Both the position numbers and the translations under genes were made by a program. 5,321 nt of DNA from Candidatus Parcubacteria bacterium. Lineage in GTDB: Bacteria > Patescibacteriota > Patescibacteriia > UBA1558 > GWA2-36-10. Each line of letters starts with the position of its first letter. The first letter of the stretch is position 1. Below, piece by piece: positions 4,605-5,321 of this stretch. The notes under the pieces were generated by a model. The model was given only the letters and a program-made list of their open reading frames with translations, made no database searches and was not told the origin of the DNA. Where the stretch lies: positions 1 through 5,321 of the forward strand of contig JAHFJB010000039.1 of assembly GCA_023246135.1 (NCBI GenBank). Direction: 5' to 3'.

Positions 4605-5321
4605 ATGAAGAGATACTCCGAAAAAGAATTAATTAAGCTAGCTAATCAATTGCGCCAAGATGTGATTGAGATGCTAGTTCGCTCTGGCTCAGGACACACT
4701 GGCGGCTCTTTGGGTATGGCTGACATTTTTGCCGTATTATATTTTAGAATTCTAAAATATATACCTGCCAAACCTAATTATCCTGAACGCGACCGACTAA
4801 TAGTATCCAATGGCCATATCTGCCCAATACTATATGCTACCTTAGCTAGAGCCGGCTATTTCCCCTTAGTCAAACTTAAAACTTTAAGAAAAATTAACAG
4901 TCAACTTCAAGGCCACCCCCATAATAAATCTTTACCGGGAATAGAAAACAGCTCTGGTCCCTTGGGCCAAGGCATATCACAGGCAGTTGGTTTGGCTCTG
5001 GCGGCCAAGATGGATAAAAGCCAGCACCATATCTTTTGCATTACTAGCGACGGTGAACACAATGAAGGTCAGGTTTGGGAAGCTATCATGACTGCTCATA
5101 AATACAGACTTAATAATCTAGTAGTTATAGTTGATAATAACGGCATCCAAATTGACGGCCGCACCAAAGACATTATGCCCCTATCCCCTCTAAAAACTAA
5201 ATATCAGAGTTTTGGCTGGAGAGTTTTGGAAATTAACGGACATAATATCAAACAAATTATCCGAGCTCTAGAGCTGGCCAAACAATCTACTAAACCAGTA
5301 GCTATCATTGCCCACACTATT
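4605..5321 (+). CDS. Transketolase, N-terminal (thiamine diphosphate-binding) subunit, partial
   Basis: The first 239 codons; the frame stays open to the window edge. Transketolase moves two-carbon ketol units between sugar phosphates in the non-oxidative pentose phosphate pathway, using thiamine diphosphate and a metal ion in the cytoplasm. Visible motifs are GSGHTGGSLGMADI (28-41, with His31), SNGHICPILYA (68-78, His71), LQGHPHNKSLPGIENSSGPLGQGIS (101-125, His104), the cofactor-binding signature SDGEHNEGQVWEA (148-160, Asp149) ending at NNGIQIDG (178-185), and GWRVLEINGHN (204-214). The LQGHP, EGQVWEA and IQIDG wording resembles the short N-terminal subunits (about 270-290 residues) of split transketolases more than the full-length E. 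coli type, so a separate C-terminal subunit gene is expected just past the right edge. SDGE replaces the more common GDGE, and GHT the usual GHP; both look tolerable. The ATG at 4605 is the first in frame, and no Shine-Dalgarno sequence is visible. Confidence 0.92.
   Translation, partial: MKRYSEKELIKLANQLRQDVIEMLVRSGSGHTGGSLGMADIFAVLYFRILKYIPAKPNYPERDRLIVSNGHICPILYATLARAGYFPLVKLKTLRKINSQLQGHPHNKSLPGIENSSGPLGQGISQAVGLALAAKMDKSQHHIFCITSDGEHNEGQVWEAIMTAHKYRLNNLVVIVDNNGIQIDGRTKDIMPLSPLKTKYQSFGWRVLEINGHNIKQIIRALELAKQSTKPVAIIAHTI

Noticed and set aside
4605..5321. SDGE in place of GDGE as a sign of a dead transketolase
   Set aside because: The aspartate, glutamate and downstream Asn needed for cofactor binding are kept, and all visible histidines are present.

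Overview
The window looks like a chromosomal piece from a small-genome, AT-rich bacterium. I infer Patescibacteria/CPR or a relative, with moderate confidence. The grounds are the mix of genes (a 3D-domain cell-wall protein, a membrane-anchored DsbA-like oxidase, a VKOR-type membrane oxidase and a short-form transketolase N-terminal subunit), a 23S rRNA gene with extra stem-loops and no 16S gene directly upstream, and the lack of clear Shine-Dalgarno sequences. No 16S sequence or marker protein is present to prove the placement. All stop codons seen are TAA, and no in-frame TGA is needed.

Left part (1-2082, minus strand): the 5' two-thirds of a 23S rRNA gene. Its 3' third, including the peptidyl-transferase domain, lies beyond the left edge. 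Compared with E. coli 23S recalled from memory, it carries about 200 extra nucleotides. These sit mainly in three places near the 5' end, and two of the three are long hairpins capped by a UUCG tetraloop.

Spacer (2083-2547): no protein or tRNA gene was found. It holds a consensus promoter (TTGACA, 17 nt, TATAAT) reading into the 23S gene, a leader of about 340 nt with a strong hairpin and an ITS-like motif, and two hairpins that end the upstream gene. The 23S gene is therefore probably transcribed on its own, not as part of a 16S-23S operon.

Middle (2548-4003): a minus-strand gene for a membrane-anchored 3D-domain protein is divergent from a plus-strand gene for a DsbA-like thiol oxidase. 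The 169-bp gap between them holds a promoter for each and a small palindrome overlapping one of them.

Right part (4011-5321, plus strand): a hairpin terminator, a four-cysteine VKOR-family protein, a very strong terminator, and the first 239 codons of a transketolase N-terminal subunit that runs off the window. The DsbA-like protein and VKOR are expected to act together: VKOR reoxidises the CPFC site of the DsbA-like protein and passes electrons to quinone, giving disulfide formation outside the membrane. Transketolase belongs to the non-oxidative pentose phosphate pathway and appears to be transcribed separately.
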